Assembly (NCBI GenBank): GCA_035605695.1
Contig: DATNGZ010000019.1
Coordinates: 124,001-188,000 of the forward strand
From: VRUE01 sp035605695
Lineage (GTDB): Bacteria > Actinomycetota > Thermoleophilia > Solirubrobacterales > 70-9
Direction of reading: 5' to 3'
Length of the DNA stretch: 64,000 nucleotides
The notes beneath the pieces are model-generated. The model did not search any database. It had not been told where the DNA came from and saw only the letters and a program-made list of their open reading frames with translations. Positions 41,647 to 49,782 of this stretch are shown piece by piece. A program made the position numbers and the translations under genes. Position 1 is the first letter of the stretch. Each line of letters starts with the position of its first letter.

Positions 41647-42894
41647 CTATCTCCTCCGCGCCGCGGCAAAATTGGCCTTGAAGATCCGCCCGAAGGTGCC
41701 CGGGGTCAGCATTTGCTGGGGCCTGATCCAGCGCTCGCCGAACAGCGCGAAGGTCCCGGCCAGCTCGTCGTCCCTTGCCGCGGCGCGAAAGAAGAGCTTT
41801 TCCGGCGGAGTGAGCTTGCGCGCCTTCGAGAAAGCCACGCTGATCCTGTCGTGGCCGGCCAGGGCCTTGCGATGCCTGCGGGCATAGCTCTTCAGGGCAC
41901 GGTCCAGCCTCGCTTCATCGCCGAGGGCCGGGCCGACGGCTTCGGCGAGCCACTCGGCGGACTGCAGAGCCCAGCCACATCCGATCCCCCAGAGCGGATC
42001 GGATGCGAGAGCGGCATCGCCGACGAGGGCGACGCCCGCCCCTGCTGGGCTGCGGCGTTCGGTCGGATAATCGAGCTTGCCGAGGATCTTCGACTCGCGC
42101 TTGGCGGGGTCGAGGCGCGGCCCGTCCGGCAGCAGCTCGTACATCCGGGCCATGCACGCCTCCGGGTCCTGCTTGAACTCTGCCAGCCGGTCCTTGTGGG
42201 GGAGGCAGGCGAGCAGCGTCAAGCCCCCGTCGGTGGGGAAGGCGTAGGCCATGTCGGGGTCCATGAACCAGATCTGCGCGCTGCTGCCGGTTACCAGCGG
42301 CGTGTCGCGGTAGTAGGCGAAGTAGGCGAACCGGTTGTTCGGCTTCGTTTTGGTCCGCTGACCGGCGAGCTCGGCGATGCCGGAGCCGCGCCCGTCCGCC
42401 CCCACGACCAGCTCGGCGCTCAGCGTTTGCTCGGAGCCGTCGCGGTCGCGCACCGAGACGCCGCTTGTGCGCTTGCCCTCGCGCAGAAGAGCGGTCGCGG
42501 TATGACCCAGCATCAGCTCCACCCCCTCGGTGCCCGCCGCCAGCTCGCGCAGCATCGGATCGAACCTCTCGCGCCTCAGGTTGAGGCCGTGATATTTGGA
42601 GGACTCGAGCCGCCTGGTGTAGTTGCGCGACGGTGAGATCCAGCCGTAGCGCGACCAGGCGTTGAGCTCGCTTTGCATTGCCATGCGCGTGACGGCGTCC
42701 AGGAGCCCAAGCCGCTCGATCGTCGGCGCCGAGCTTGCCTGCATCGCGTGCGTGCAGATCCGCTTGTGCACCTTGGGGTCGCTATGACTCTCGATCAGCG
42801 CGACCCGGGCGCCCTGACGACCCAAGAACGTCGCGGCCGTGCAGCCCGCGATGCTGGCGCCGACGATCGCCACATCGAAGTCTCGGTCGGTCAT
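41647..42894 (-). CDS. FAD-dependent monooxygenase, paralogue of the one at 15055
   Basis: A 415-residue flavoprotein: AIVGASIAGCTAATFLGRQG (FAD), LVVGADGRGSGIAEL, and VGDAALASDPLWGIGCGWALQSAEWLAE. It shares with the first copy the HAMQASSAPTIERLGLLD-type region and the closing aromatic-rich part. The group is geranylgeranyl-reductase- and halogenase-like; the substrate is unknown. The VOC protein and MarR regulator beside it may form one functional unit. The 112 bases between it and the small barrel-like protein hold no gene. Confidence 0.83.
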   Translation of the reverse strand: MTDRDFDVAIVGASIAGCTAATFLGRQGARVALIESHSDPKVHKRICTHAMQASSAPTIERLGLLDAVTRMAMQSELNAWSRYGWISPSRNYTRRLESSKYHGLNLRRERFDPMLRELAAGTEGVELMLGHTATALLREGKRTSGVSVRDRDGSEQTLSAELVVGADGRGSGIAELAGQRTKTKPNNRFAYFAYYRDTPLVTGSSAQIWFMDPDMAYAFPTDGGLTLLACLPHKDRLAEFKQDPEACMARMYELLPDGPRLDPAKRESKILGKLDYPTERRSPAGAGVALVGDAALASDPLWGIGCGWALQSAEWLAEAVGPALGDEARLDRALKSYARRHRKALAGHDRISVAFSKARKLTPPEKLFFRAAARDDELAGTFALFGERWIRPQQMLTPGTFGRIFKANFAAARRR

Positions 42895-42926
42895 CTCTCC
42901 AAGCCTTTCTCATATCGCGGCGAGAC

Positions 42927-43337
42927 TCAAGAGCTCGGGCTGGCGCTGACAAGCTCCTGGACGGCCCAGCCGTTGCCGTCCGGGTCGGCGAAGAAGACGA
43001 AGCGACCCCAGGGAAACTCCTGCACCTCGCTCGCCTCGACCCCGCGCTCCAATAGCTCCGCCCTGGTCGCGTCGGCGTCCTCGACGACCAGCTGCAGGCC
43101 CGTGACGCTACCCGGCCGCATCTGGTGCGCGCCGCTGGTCAGCGCGATCGAGCAGGCCGAGCCGGGCGGGGTCAGCTGCACGAAGCGCAGCTCCTCGCTC
43201 ACCTGGTGATCGTGTTCGGCGAGGAAGCCGACCCGATCGACGTAGAAGGCCTTGGCCCGATCCACGTCGGAGACCGGCACCTGCACCAGCTCCAGACGCC
43301 ACTCGATCTTCGAAGCAGTGTTTCCCTTGTCCATCAT
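42927..43337 (-). CDS. VOC-family (glyoxalase-like) protein
   Basis: A 136-residue protein with the paired beta-alpha-beta-beta-beta pattern: LELVQVPVSDVDRAKAFYVDRVGFLAEHDHQ, FVQLTPPGSACSIAL, then LQLVVEDADATRAELLERGV and WGRFVFFADPDGNGWAVQEL. The metal ligands of classic glyoxalase are only partly kept. The two ATGs at the start are equally usable; GAAGGGAG stands upstream. The gene lies between the FAD monooxygenase and a divergent MarR gene. Confidence 0.85.
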   Translation of the reverse strand: MMDKGNTASKIEWRLELVQVPVSDVDRAKAFYVDRVGFLAEHDHQVSEELRFVQLTPPGSACSIALTSGAHQMRPGSVTGLQLVVEDADATRAELLERGVEASEVQEFPWGRFVFFADPDGNGWAVQELVSASPSS

Positions 43338-43402
43338 CGCACTCCCTTCGTCATCCGAGCGTCTTATGATTTTCTCGCCCGGTAAGTTCCTTATCTACAA
43401 AG

Positions 43403-43422
43403 TATCTTAGCAACTAAGAGAT
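43403..43422. promoter_or_regulatory. MarR operator
   Basis: A dyad TCTTAG-CAA-CTAAGA at 43405-43419, immediately before the MarR start codon at 43423. The position fits MarR autoregulation and control of the divergent VOC gene. Confidence 0.55.
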
Positions 43423-43893
43423 ATGCCCGCAACTCCAAAGCGACAACTGATCAAGGAGCTGATCACCGCCTTCCGCGCCAGCGGCAACCAGGACAGCGCC
43501 TTCGAAAACCTCGCCGCCGATCGGCTCGGGGTCAACCGCACCGATCTGCACTGCCTGAACGCGATCGAGAACGCCGGCGGCCTCACCGCCGGTGAGCTGG
43601 CGGCCGAGGTGGGGCTGACCAGCGGCGCGGTGACCGGCGTCATCGATCGGCTCGAGCGCGCCGGCTTCGCCCGCCGCGTCCCCGACCCCACTGACCGCCG
43701 CCGCGTCAAGGTCGAGGTGACCCCGGAGTTCTACGCCCGCGCCGAGCGGATCTGGGGGCCGCTGGCGGCAGAGTGGGAGGCGTCCCTGGGGAGCCGCTTT
43801 ACCGCCGCCGAGCTGACCCGGATCACCGAGTTCCTGTCGCTGACCAACGAGGTCGGCAAGCGCCACCTCGACCGGCTGGCGAAAGAGAGCTAA
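43423..43893 (+). CDS. MarR-family transcriptional regulator
   Basis: A 156-residue regulator with the winged helix: TDLHCLNAIENAGGLTAGELAAEVGLTSGAVTGVIDRLERAGFARRVPDPTDRRRVKVEVT. Both the recognition helix and the DxRD-type wing (DPTDRRR) are present. It is divergent from the VOC gene with a dyad between, and probably represses that unit until a phenolic-type ligand binds. Only about 3 bases separate the dyad from the start, so the leader is minimal. Confidence 0.87.
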   Translation: MPATPKRQLIKELITAFRASGNQDSAFENLAADRLGVNRTDLHCLNAIENAGGLTAGELAAEVGLTSGAVTGVIDRLERAGFARRVPDPTDRRRVKVEVTPEFYARAERIWGPLAAEWEASLGSRFTAAELTRITEFLSLTNEVGKRHLDRLAKES

Positions 43894-43897
43894 GCGT

Positions 43898-45205
43898 TCA
43901 GCTCTGTTCTCGGCGTTCGCGTTGAAGTCGCTGCTTTCTCGGCAGGACCGGGATGCCCCAGCGGGCGCACCCCAGGGCTTCTGTCTGGGGTAGCAATCTC
44001 CACCCGCGGCGCCCTTTCCCGCTGGGCATGTCGGCCGCAAGCTCCCAGATCGTTTCCGCCGGATATGCGCCTTCCTTAGCCATCTCATCCAGGATCGGCC
44101 AGTGCTTGGCGGTCGCCATCGCCTTTTCGGCTTCGGCCGCTGCGGCTCTGTCGCCGCTCCTGCGGGCTTCTCCCCACTGCCGGAACCAGAGGCAGGAGAC
44201 GATGGCGGTCACGGAGCCGGCCACTTGGTCGCGGTTGGTGGTGAGGCCTTCGCCGGGGATCCGTGACGGCTTAAAACCGCTGGGCACGGGGATCCCCTTC
44301 AGCATTTCGCGCACCGCGGCATCGTGGTCGGCGGCTTTGACGACCTTCGCCGGCATCGCGTCGAGCCAGGTCTGCGAGTCCACCGGGGTCAGCCAGTCGA
44401 GTCGTTCTTCGAAGGCGGCCAGATCGGGGACCGCGGCCCTCAGTTCGAGCACGTAGCCGCCTTCGGACCAGAGTGCGGTCATCTGGCGATTGCCGGGGCC
44501 GCCCTGGTTGACGTAGAACTCGGCTCGCGTGTCGACGTCGGCGGTCGTATCCAGGACCGGCAGCTTGATCCAGCTCCGGCCGTGTGGGTGCAGACTTTTA
44601 TGAGCCGTCGAGAGTGAATCCGCCAAGGAGCCGTGAAACCAGCGAAGTTCGACTCTGCGCTGGCGCACCGCCGGCGGGAGCATCCCTGACTCGCGCTCGG
44701 CCTTGCAGACCGGAAACTTCCCTGACATGGACGTGACCTCGCGGGCGCAGGTGGTTCGAACCGATTCGTAGGGGACCGGCTTGCCGGTGACGAATTCCAT
44801 CGACCCTGCGCCTCTGCTGCTGCGAGGCATGTAGGGACCTTGTCCCGCCTCATAGACGTTCTGGACGCGCCAGTCGCGCCCTTCGAGCAGCAGCAGGGGC
44901 GTCGACTCGGCGAAGCGAACGAGCACGGCGCCGTAGGCGGGGGAGGGGTGGTTGGAGCCGCCTCCGGTCAGGACGAGGGCAGCGGCAAGGACGACGGCAA
45001 GCGCTGCCGAGCCGAGGGCGAGCACGAAGCCCCGTTGGCGATAGCGGCGCGGGCGCGCCGCTTCGAGCTCGAGCAGCGTGGAGAACCCGGCCTCCAGGTC
45101 GGCGAGCAGGTCGGCCTCCATTGCCTCGAGGTCAAGCCCGTCGAGCCGGCCCCGGCCGACGGGGTTGGCGGCGCCGAGCGCCCTCTCGATCTCACGCGTC
45201 TTCAT
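43898..45205 (-). CDS. Large membrane anti-sigma-like protein
   Basis: A 435-residue protein. A short cytoplasmic N-terminus (1-55), with DLEAMEADLLADLEAGFSTLLELEAAR, is followed by one membrane helix (GFVLALGSAALAVVLAAALVLTGG). About 360 extracytoplasmic residues follow, with Cys pairs (TTCAREV and FPVCKAE; VSCLWF). It starts at ATG 45205, inside the stop of the ECF sigma gene, so it is coupled to it. The position and topology suggest a regulator of that sigma factor; no zinc-finger motif is seen. The large outer part may sense an envelope signal. Confidence 0.68.
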   Translation of the reverse strand: MKTREIERALGAANPVGRGRLDGLDLEAMEADLLADLEAGFSTLLELEAARPRRYRQRGFVLALGSAALAVVLAAALVLTGGGSNHPSPAYGAVLVRFAESTPLLLLEGRDWRVQNVYEAGQGPYMPRSSRGAGSMEFVTGKPVPYESVRTTCAREVTSMSGKFPVCKAERESGMLPPAVRQRRVELRWFHGSLADSLSTAHKSLHPHGRSWIKLPVLDTTADVDTRAEFYVNQGGPGNRQMTALWSEGGYVLELRAAVPDLAAFEERLDWLTPVDSQTWLDAMPAKVVKAADHDAAVREMLKGIPVPSGFKPSRIPGEGLTTNRDQVAGSVTAIVSCLWFRQWGEARRSGDRAAAAEAEKAMATAKHWPILDEMAKEGAYPAETIWELAADMPSGKGRRGWRLLPQTEALGCARWGIPVLPRKQRLQRERREQS

Positions 45206-45783
45206 CTTGCTTCCTCCATCTCGAGTTCCGGTCCGGGGCTTCCCGCCGTTTCCTGTTGCTCCAGCAAGGCCCGCAGCCGGCGCCGGGCGCGGTGCAGGCG
45301 GCTGCGGGCGGCGAGCGAGGAGATCCCGAGGACCTTCGCCGCCTCCCCCGGCGAGAGCTCCTCCCAGGAGACGAGCAGGAGCAGCTCACGATCGTCGTCG
45401 CCCAGCCCGCCCATCGCCCGCAGAACGTCCGCCGCCTCGCCTACCGGTGCGGGTTGGGTTGCGAGCTCGGTGCGCAGCGACTCGGCAAGGCGCTCCCTCA
45501 GCCGGCTACGGCGCCGCTCGGCCCGATGCCGGTTGGCGATCACCCGGCGTGCCACCCCGAAGAGCCACAGCCTCGCCCCCGCGTCGTTCGGCACCTCGTC
45601 GAGGCGCCGCCAGGCGACGAGGAAAGTCTCGGCGACGACGTCGGCGGCGTCCTCCGGGTCCTCGACGCGCCGCAGCGCGTAGGCAAGGATCGCCCGCGCC
45701 TGATCGCGGTAGAGCTGGCCAAAGCGGATCTGGGCGAGTTCGCGGCCGAGCGCCCCCTTCTTCTCGATCTGACTCGGGACCAT
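45202..45783 (-). CDS. ECF-family RNA polymerase sigma factor
   Basis: A 193-residue sigma factor: region 2 QLYRDQARAILAYALRRVEDPEDAADVVAETFLVAWRRLDEVP, a short linker, then region 4 LLLVSWEELSPGEAAKVLGISSLAARSRLHRARRRLRALL. The length is typical of ECF factors. It starts at ATG 45783 and overlaps the membrane anti-sigma-like gene by 4 bases. An AT-rich TATATATAG stretch directly upstream could be a -10 region with a very short leader. Confidence 0.9.
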   Translation of the reverse strand: MVPSQIEKKGALGRELAQIRFGQLYRDQARAILAYALRRVEDPEDAADVVAETFLVAWRRLDEVPNDAGARLWLFGVARRVIANRHRAERRRSRLRERLAESLRTELATQPAPVGEAADVLRAMGGLGDDDRELLLLVSWEELSPGEAAKVLGISSLAARSRLHRARRRLRALLEQQETAGSPGPELEMEEAR

Positions 45784-45845
45784 CTATCTCTATATATGTC
45801 CGGCCCGGGGCCGGCGTTGCAGGCGGCGTGATCAAATTACCGACC

Positions 45846-46709
45846 ATGACCGGCAGCGAAGGATCGGGTGCGGTCTCGCCGACCGCCCACTACACCGGTG
45901 AGACCTGGGTCAGGAACGGCCTCTCCCATCCGGAGCTGGGGACCTGGCAGGGCCGCGCGCTCCACCGCGCGCTGGCGCTGCCGATCACCGCCAGCAGAAC
46001 GCTCGGCGGGCCGACGCTGGAGGGGCTGCTCGTCGCCCGCCACCGGATCATCGATGCGACTCTCGACGAGCTGATCCAGGGCGGCGTAAGTCAGGTGATC
46101 GAGGCCGCCTGCGGGATGTCGCCCCGGGGCTGGCGCTTCAGCCAACGGTACGGCGAGCGCCTCACATACGTGGAGGCCGACCTGCCGGCGATGGCACGAC
46201 GCAAGCGCGACGCCCTGGCGCGGATGGGTTCCCTCAGCGAGCGCCATCGCGTCGCCGAGCTCGACCTCCTGCGCGAGGGCGGCCCGGACAGCCTCGAGTC
46301 CCTGGCCCAGGATCTCGACCCGGCCCAAGGCCTGGTGATAGTGACCGAGGGGTTGCTGACCTATCTCGACGACGAGACCGTCGACGGACTGTGGGGGCGC
46401 CTCGCGCGGGTGCTCGAGCGGTTCTCCAAGGGGGTTTACCTGTCTGACCTGCGCTTCGCCCGGCCGCAGCGGGGCATCGCTGAGCATGCCTTCGACGTCA
46501 TCCTCAGAGCCTTCGTCCGCGGCAAGGTCCACCCCTACCGCGGCGACGAAGCTGATGCCGAGGCGGCGCTCCGCGGCGCCGGCTTCAAGCAGGCCCAGCT
46601 GCACCGAGGCGACGAGCACCCGGCCGCCGCCGGTCTCCATGGCGATCCGGGCGCCAGTGTCGTCTGCATCATCGAAGCGACCGCGAACGACGCGAATGGC
46701 AAGCCCTAG
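45846..46709 (+). CDS. Class I SAM-dependent methyltransferase, leucine carboxyl methyltransferase-like
   Basis: A 287-residue methyltransferase of the PPM/LCMT-like group. SAM-binding motif I is QVIEAACGMSPRGWRFSQRYG, with YVEADLPAMARRKRDAL after it (motif II) and VIVTEGLLTYLDDETVDGLWGRL downstream. Bacterial members methylate small carboxylic acids or are uncharacterised. The start is ATG 45846; an in-frame GTG at 45828 is the alternative. It is divergent from the ECF sigma gene. Confidence 0.8.
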   Translation: MTGSEGSGAVSPTAHYTGETWVRNGLSHPELGTWQGRALHRALALPITASRTLGGPTLEGLLVARHRIIDATLDELIQGGVSQVIEAACGMSPRGWRFSQRYGERLTYVEADLPAMARRKRDALARMGSLSERHRVAELDLLREGGPDSLESLAQDLDPAQGLVIVTEGLLTYLDDETVDGLWGRLARVLERFSKGVYLSDLRFARPQRGIAEHAFDVILRAFVRGKVHPYRGDEADAEAALRGAGFKQAQLHRGDEHPAAAGLHGDPGASVVCIIEATANDANGKP

Positions 46710-46734
46710 AGCGCTAGTACTTATTGCCTCGCGA

Positions 46735-47000
46735 TCAGCGAGTAACTGTGAACTCGATCGACGCGACTGCAGACGTCCCGCCGTCGGCAAGAGCGGTCAC
46801 GAGCAAGCGGTAGCGCCCAGGCTCGAGCGTGCGCCCGCGAATCCTGCCGCGGAAGCCGTAGGCGTTCTCCCCCGCCTCGCCGGTTACCTTCAGGGCGCCG
46901 CGGGTCTCGTAGCTGGTGCTGCTACAGCGTATCGCCGAAGAGATACGGTGGAGCGCGAACAGGAAGCCGCTTTCGCCGTGAATCTGTCCGCGATCCGGTG
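46735..47000 (-). pseudogene. C-terminal remnant of a secreted beta-sandwich protein
   Basis: On the - strand a frame ends at a TGA at 46735 and encodes LKVTGEAGENAYGFRGRIRG and RTLEPGRYRLLVTALADGG, then ASIEFTVTR. This is the usual C-terminal Ig-like domain ending of secreted actinobacterial proteins. Upstream it reads on (HGESGFLFALHRISSAIRCS) to a stop near 47038, with no ATG, GTG or TTG before the domain. The rest of the gene is missing, and a TetR gene runs across its upstream side. The 313-base gap 46710-47022 holds nothing else. Confidence 0.6.
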
Positions 47001-47022
47001 GCGGTCGAACTACGGTTAACGC

Positions 47023-47682
47023 GTGGAGACGAAACCCTTAGGGGAACAGGCGAAGAAACGGCGGCGACTGTCGCCCGAGTCGATCGTCGAGGCCGCGATC
47101 CGCTTGGCCGACGCCGAGGGCCTCGAGGCGGTCTCGATCAGGCGCGTCGCCGCCGAGCTCGACGCCCGGGCGATGAGCCTCTACGACCATTTCGCCAGTA
47201 AGCGAGAGCTGCTCGCCTCGATGGCCGACGAGGGGGTGGGGGAGATGCTGGCGTCCGGACCCCTGCCGGAGGACTGGCGCGAGGCGGTCGCGGTCTCGGC
47301 GCGAAAGATGTACGCCGCTTACGCTCGCCATCCTTGGATGATCTTCGTCACCGCCGAACGGCCCCCTCCGGGGCCCAACGGCATCAAGATCGCCAAGCAG
47401 ATGGCAGGGGCGCTAGCGACCCTGCCGCTCGGGCACGAGGATGTCTGGCAGGTGCAGGGAATCGTCAACGACTACGTGATCGGCTACTCGTTTCGGACTG
47501 TCGGCACCGTGAATCCGGAGGACATGGAAGCGGCGATCGCCGCCAGTGACGTGATCGAGTTCCCGGAGCTCGCCGCCCTACCCGACAACCTCCGCGCCCG
47601 CTCTTCGAGCGAGCGCTTCGAGCTCGGCCTGCAGACCGTGCTCGACGGCGTCGAGCGACGTTTTCTCGGTCAACCCGGCTGA
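47023..47682 (+). CDS. TetR/AcrR-family regulator
   Basis: A 219-residue regulator. The HTH is SPESIVEAAIRLADAEGLEAVSIRRVAAELDARAMSLYDHFASKRELL, with a TetR_C-type all-helical ligand domain (HPWMIFVTAERPPPGPNG, then IVNDYVIGYSFRTVG). GTG 47023 is the start and lies in an open AT-containing stretch (GGTTAACG). It has no adjacent target gene except exoIII 36 bases downstream, so its regulon is unknown. Confidence 0.86.
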   Translation: METKPLGEQAKKRRRLSPESIVEAAIRLADAEGLEAVSIRRVAAELDARAMSLYDHFASKRELLASMADEGVGEMLASGPLPEDWREAVAVSARKMYAAYARHPWMIFVTAERPPPGPNGIKIAKQMAGALATLPLGHEDVWQVQGIVNDYVIGYSFRTVGTVNPEDMEAAIAASDVIEFPELAALPDNLRARSSSERFELGLQTVLDGVERRFLGQPG

Positions 47683-47718
47683 GGAGCCCTGCCGGCGATC
47701 TCAGCCTGCCTGTGTAGC

Positions 47719-48591
47719 GTGCGACCGGTGCGCGTCGCCACCTGGAACGTGAACTCGGTCAAGCAGCGGTTGCCCCGCCTGCTGCCATGGCTGGACGAAC
47801 GGCGTCCGGACGTCGTCTGCCTGCAGGAGACGAAGCTCGCCGACGACGCCTTCCAGGAACTGCTCCGGGACGAGCTGACGGGCCGCGGGTATGAGATCGC
47901 CGTGCACGGTGAGGCGACGTGGAACGGCGTCGCGATCCTCTCGCGCGTGGGCCTGGAGGACGTCGCGCCTGGCCTCACGGACGCGCCGGGATTTCCGCAT
48001 CCAGAGGCGCGCGCGGTGGCCGCCACCTGTGGCGGGATCCGGGTGTCGTCGGTCTACGTGCCGAACGGACGCGAGCCGGGTTCCGAGCATTACGAATACA
48101 AGCTCGCCTGGCTGGCCGCGCTGCGCGACGCGGTGGCCGCGGGCCCCGAGACGACGGTCGTCTGCGGCGACGTCAACATCGCCCCGACCGACGAGGACGT
48201 GTTCGACCCGGAGGCCTACATCGGCCAGACGCACGTGACGGCACCCGAGCGCGCGGCGCTGGCGGAGCTTCAGGCACTCGGTCTGCGCGATGTCGTCCGC
48301 GATCGCTGGCCGAACGAGCGAATCTTCACCTACTGGGACTACCGCGCCGGAATGTTTCACCGGGACCTAGGAATGCGAATCGACCTGATCCTGGCCGGCT
48401 CCCCGGTCGCCGCCCGTGTCCGCGCTGCATGGGTAGACCGGCAGGCGCGCAAGGGCAAGAACCCAAGCGACCACGCCCCGGTAATCGTCGACCTCGACGA
48501 GGCCCCGGACGGGGACATCGGACCGGTCGTGCCGCCGCCATCGGCTCCGATCACCACGCGCGGCACGGTCAAGCTGCCCCAGTCGCCGTAG
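47719..48591 (+). CDS. xth: Exodeoxyribonuclease III (AP endonuclease)
   Basis: A 290-residue Mg-dependent AP endonuclease/3'-5' exonuclease. Active-site motifs are VATWNVNSVKQRLP (metal/Asn), VCLQETKL (Glu), SVYVPNG, VVCGDVNIAPTDEDV (Asp/Asn), YWDYRAGMFHRDLGMRIDLIL and SDHAPVIVDL (catalytic His). GTG 47719 or GTG 47728 could start it. A 20-residue tail after DLDEAPDG is unusual but short. It acts in base excision repair. Confidence 0.92.
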   Translation: MRPVRVATWNVNSVKQRLPRLLPWLDERRPDVVCLQETKLADDAFQELLRDELTGRGYEIAVHGEATWNGVAILSRVGLEDVAPGLTDAPGFPHPEARAVAATCGGIRVSSVYVPNGREPGSEHYEYKLAWLAALRDAVAAGPETTVVCGDVNIAPTDEDVFDPEAYIGQTHVTAPERAALAELQALGLRDVVRDRWPNERIFTYWDYRAGMFHRDLGMRIDLILAGSPVAARVRAAWVDRQARKGKNPSDHAPVIVDLDEAPDGDIGPVVPPPSAPITTRGTVKLPQSP

Positions 48592-48626
48592 TCAGGGATC
48601 GAGCTAGGCGGATCCGGACAGCTCTA

Positions 48627-49028
48627 TTAGTCAGCCCACCAGTCCCGCTGGCCCTCCACGTCTTCGCGCGGATTCTCGCCGAGATTGGGCGCGCCGATGA
48701 CGAGGATCTCGAGGCCCTCCGGCCCGGCCTCGTAGCCTCGCCACGTCCCGGGCGGGACGCGCACCGTGTCCCATTGCTTGAGCTCGACGATCTCGTCGTC
48801 AAGCTTCATCCGGCCGCTCCCCCGCAGGACCACGTACACCTCCTCCTGCTCCTTGTGCGTGTGGCCGTAGGGAAAGCGATAGTCGGGCGGGACGCGCTGG
48901 TAGCTCAAGCCGGAATTCTCAAGCTCGAGCGCCTGGGTCGCCATGCGGAACTCCAGCTCCGGCGAGCCGTCAAACTTGGCCCCAAAGTCCTCCAGGTCCT
49001 CCTTGAGGTTCCTGAGCGTGAACGGCAC
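48627..49028 (-). CDS. Cupin-domain protein
   Basis: A 133-residue single cupin. Motif 1 is YGHTHKEQEEVYVVLRGSGRMKLDD (two His and Glu as possible metal ligands), and motif 2 is VRVPPGTWRGYEAGPEGLEILVIGAP, whose usual His is replaced by Trp/Arg. The metal site may be incomplete, so catalysis is uncertain; binding of a small ligand is possible. GTG 49028 is the start. Confidence 0.82.
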   Translation of the reverse strand: MPFTLRNLKEDLEDFGAKFDGSPELEFRMATQALELENSGLSYQRVPPDYRFPYGHTHKEQEEVYVVLRGSGRMKLDDEIVELKQWDTVRVPPGTWRGYEAGPEGLEILVIGAPNLGENPREDVEGQRDWWAD

Positions 49029-49138
49029 AGGGCAATCCTAAGGCACACACGGCAGTGCCCGAGGCCCCTGCCGTCGACGCTGCGCTGCGCCTCGCCCGAA
49101 CATGTGACCGATAACAATCTCTGGGGTATCCCAATTCT

Positions 49139-49525
49139 GTGAGCAACATCGGCCGCGTGGCCATCACCTGTGTCGCGGCGCTTCTGGTTGGCGCCTACAC
49201 CTACGGGAATGCGTTCGACCTCGACCGCACCGGCATCCTCGGTTCTGTCTTGTTCAGCACCGCGTCCACCTGGGCCTTTTTCGCCCTCCCGGCTTTCACG
49301 GTCGCGCTCGTAAACCGGTGGTGGGCGCTGTCGGTTGCTCTGGTCCCGTTCGCCGTCTTGGTTTTTCTGCACTCGGCGACCGACTACGTCTATCCCTACC
49401 ACGAGGATTCCTACCCGGTTAACGCGTTCATGGTGACCGTGTTCCTGCTGGCCATCTCCTCCCTCGGCTTCCTGCCGCGCGCCTTGTTCGATCGGGCCGC
49501 CTCCAAGGCATGGCTCCCCGAGTAA
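49139..49525 (+). CDS. Small integral membrane protein
   Basis: A 128-residue protein with four likely helices (VAITCVAALLVGAYTYGNA, SVLFSTASTWAFFALPAFTVALV, WALSVALVPFAVLVFLHSA, VNAFMVTVFLLAISSLGFLP). No family recognised. GTG 49139 starts 9 bases after a GGGTAT box (49124-49129), whose -35 is weak, so expression could be nearly leaderless. Confidence 0.6.
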   Translation: MSNIGRVAITCVAALLVGAYTYGNAFDLDRTGILGSVLFSTASTWAFFALPAFTVALVNRWWALSVALVPFAVLVFLHSATDYVYPYHEDSYPVNAFMVTVFLLAISSLGFLPRALFDRAASKAWLPE

Positions 49526-49617
49526 GGAGCTTCTAGTGGATTCCAGGACCTTCTGGTGGTCCGGCGGTTTGCGCAGCTTCTCTAGATAAGCAGGGATATG
49601 CGGCGATATGAAGAGAG

Positions 49618-49645
49618 TCGGGCACTCCTGGCGAGAAGTGCCCGA
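49618..49645. terminator. Hairpin in convergent gap
   Basis: A 9-base stem TCGGGCACT/AGTGCCCGA around a 10-base loop, in the 257-base gap between convergent genes. Probable terminator; no other feature seen in the gap. Confidence 0.5.
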
Positions 49646-49782
49646 AACGATGGAAGAGCGGTTGAGAAATGCGCGGCCTCGCCAAGCAAGGCGCACTCGA
49701 ACCGCGGGGCTCGTGATCGGAAGCTTGTCTCGATGCGGCGGTGTCGCGGGATGCTGACTTTCCAGAAGTCCTCGGCTCGAAA

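Noticed and set aside
45078..45845. N-terminal extension of the methyltransferase frame
   Set aside because: This region is covered by the ECF sigma and anti-sigma genes on the other strand, and the extension is low-complexity Arg/Pro/Ser sequence.
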